Shown here piece after piece: positions 4,551 to 5,220 of a DNA stretch of 5,220 bases. Within the stretch, counting starts at the first letter, position 1, and each line of letters begins with the position of its first letter. The notes beneath the pieces were generated by a model, which was given only the letters and a program-made list of their open reading frames with translations, was not told where the DNA came from and did not search any database. Made by a program: the position numbers and the translations under genes. The stretch covers positions 1-5,220 of the forward strand of contig JAWVZY010000046.1 in assembly GCA_033721955.1 (NCBI GenBank), written 5' to 3'. Source of the stretch: JAWVZY01 sp033721955. Its GTDB lineage: Bacteria > Patescibacteriota > Minisyncoccia > Spechtbacterales > 2-12-FULL-38-22.

Positions 4551-5220
4551 ATGTCAAAATATAAGTTAGTATACATTTTTACGATACTTGCTTTTGTAGC
4601 TATATCTAATCCTGTATTGGCTATGCCTGCATTTAGCAATGCCGGTCTTTCAACACCCGGCACAGATAGAACACTGGTTCTTCCTGAGGCGGCGGAAAAT
4701 GGGCATGTAATTTCACTTGGAAATGCAGTTGATCCCGGAACAGGCCAGGTTGTTGAGGGTTACGCAATAGTTCGCTACAAAGAAGGCTTTCATCATAGGC
4801 CTGATCACGCAGGAGGTCCCGGCGGAAACGGGGGCGGTGGAGGAAATGATGATGGTGGAGATACCACTAAAAGCTCATGTTATGAATTTTTAGCAAGAGA
4901 TGCAAAATGGAGATCTGTAGAGAGTTGGGAGGTATCATCTGCTGATCCTTCAGCTCCTGTTGCGGCAAGCACAATGCTCTCTCAAATGAGTACAGATATT
5001 GCAAAATGGGAAGATGCTACTGATGGTTCAATGGACGGCTCAGCCGGATACGATATTTTAGGCGAGGGGTCTCTTGTTAACGAGGTTTTGGTTGCTGATA
5101 CAGAGTCACCTGATAATAGAAATGAAGTATATTTTGCTGATATTGCAGAACCCGGTGCTATTGGAGTTACAATTGTTTGGGGTGTATTTAGCGGACCTCC
5201 CTTCAACAGAGAACTTGTTG
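4551..5220 (+). CDS. Secreted protein, probable matrixin-type metalloprotease N-terminal part (3' end beyond window)
   Basis: The first 223 codons of a frame that stays open to the right edge. Residues 1-24 form a typical signal peptide: lysines at 3 and 5, a hydrophobic core, and a VLA cleavage site before Met25. A mature N-terminal segment ends in GYAIVRYKEGF (70-80), followed by a His/Gly/Asn/Asp-rich linker (81-109). Then comes a domain starting at CYEFLARDAKW (110-120), containing AKWEDAT (151-157) and DNRNEVYFAD (188-197), and reaching IGVTIVWGVFSGPP (204-217). From memory, this order of 'C..FLA..AKW', 'W..AT', 'RNE..F.D' and 'VT..WG.F.GPP.. RE' is characteristic of secreted matrixin-like (M10-type) zinc proteases in archaea and CPR. 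There the HExxHxxGxxH site follows roughly 20-40 residues later, outside this window, so catalysis cannot be confirmed. No Shine-Dalgarno precedes the ATG. CDS call is firm; protease identity is tentative. Confidence 0.8.
   Translation, partial: MSKYKLVYIFTILAFVAISNPVLAMPAFSNAGLSTPGTDRTLVLPEAAENGHVISLGNAVDPGTGQVVEGYAIVRYKEGFHHRPDHAGGPGGNGGGGGNDDGGDTTKSSCYEFLARDAKWRSVESWEVSSADPSAPVAASTMLSQMSTDIAKWEDATDGSMDGSAGYDILGEGSLVNEVLVADTESPDNRNEVYFADIAEPGAIGVTIVWGVFSGPPFNRELV

Noticed and set aside
4982..5206. Minus-strand open frame opposite the secreted protein gene.
   Set aside because: The plus-strand frame has a signal peptide and domain-like sequence open to the edge; the minus product is a Ser/Pro/Thr-rich shadow.

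Overview
The window is AT-rich, tightly packed bacterial DNA that most resembles the Candidate Phyla Radiation (Patescibacteria, probably Parcubacteria-like). This is an inference from several signs: a nucleoside diphosphate kinase with archaeal/CPR-style insertions, an archaeal-type UMP kinase, a ComEC whose channel and metallo-beta-lactamase parts are separate genes, a secreted protein of a type I associate with archaea and CPR, and genes that mostly lack a Shine-Dalgarno sequence. All six stop codons in view are TAA or TAG. Glycine is encoded normally by GGN, so nothing points to UGA recoding.

Region 1 (2-2975, + strand) is a four-gene operon with gaps of 2, 15 and 2 bases: the 3' part of comEC (membrane channel for DNA uptake), a membrane-anchored ComEC-type metallo-beta-lactamase hydrolase, ndk (NTP synthesis) and mutM/fpg (oxidised-purine repair). 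Uptake of DNA, its breakdown, rephosphorylation of nucleotides and repair of DNA form a plausible nucleic-acid scavenging theme, but that link is an inference.

Region 2 (2976-3269) has no protein gene. It holds a probable operon terminator inside a larger inverted repeat, a strong extended -10 promoter, a rod-shaped RNA of about 130 nt whose fold resembles 6S RNA (closing stem, central bubble, long apical hairpin), a perfect 14-bp terminator hairpin, and a -10 box for the next gene.

Region 3 (3270-4449) has an archaeal-type UMP kinase (+) converging on a membrane-anchored DUF192 protein (-). Their 3' ends overlap by 14 bp. Region 4 (4450-4550) is a short divergent promoter region with a palindromic -10 box. 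Region 5 (4551-5220) is the first 223 codons of a secreted protein that looks like the N-terminal part of a matrixin-type metalloprotease; it runs off the right edge, so the expected zinc site is not visible.

The least explained content is structural: the 6S-like RNA, and terminator-shaped hairpins inside comEC, mutM and especially pyrH. I found no mobile element, CRISPR array, tRNA or rRNA, and no clearly new multi-gene system.
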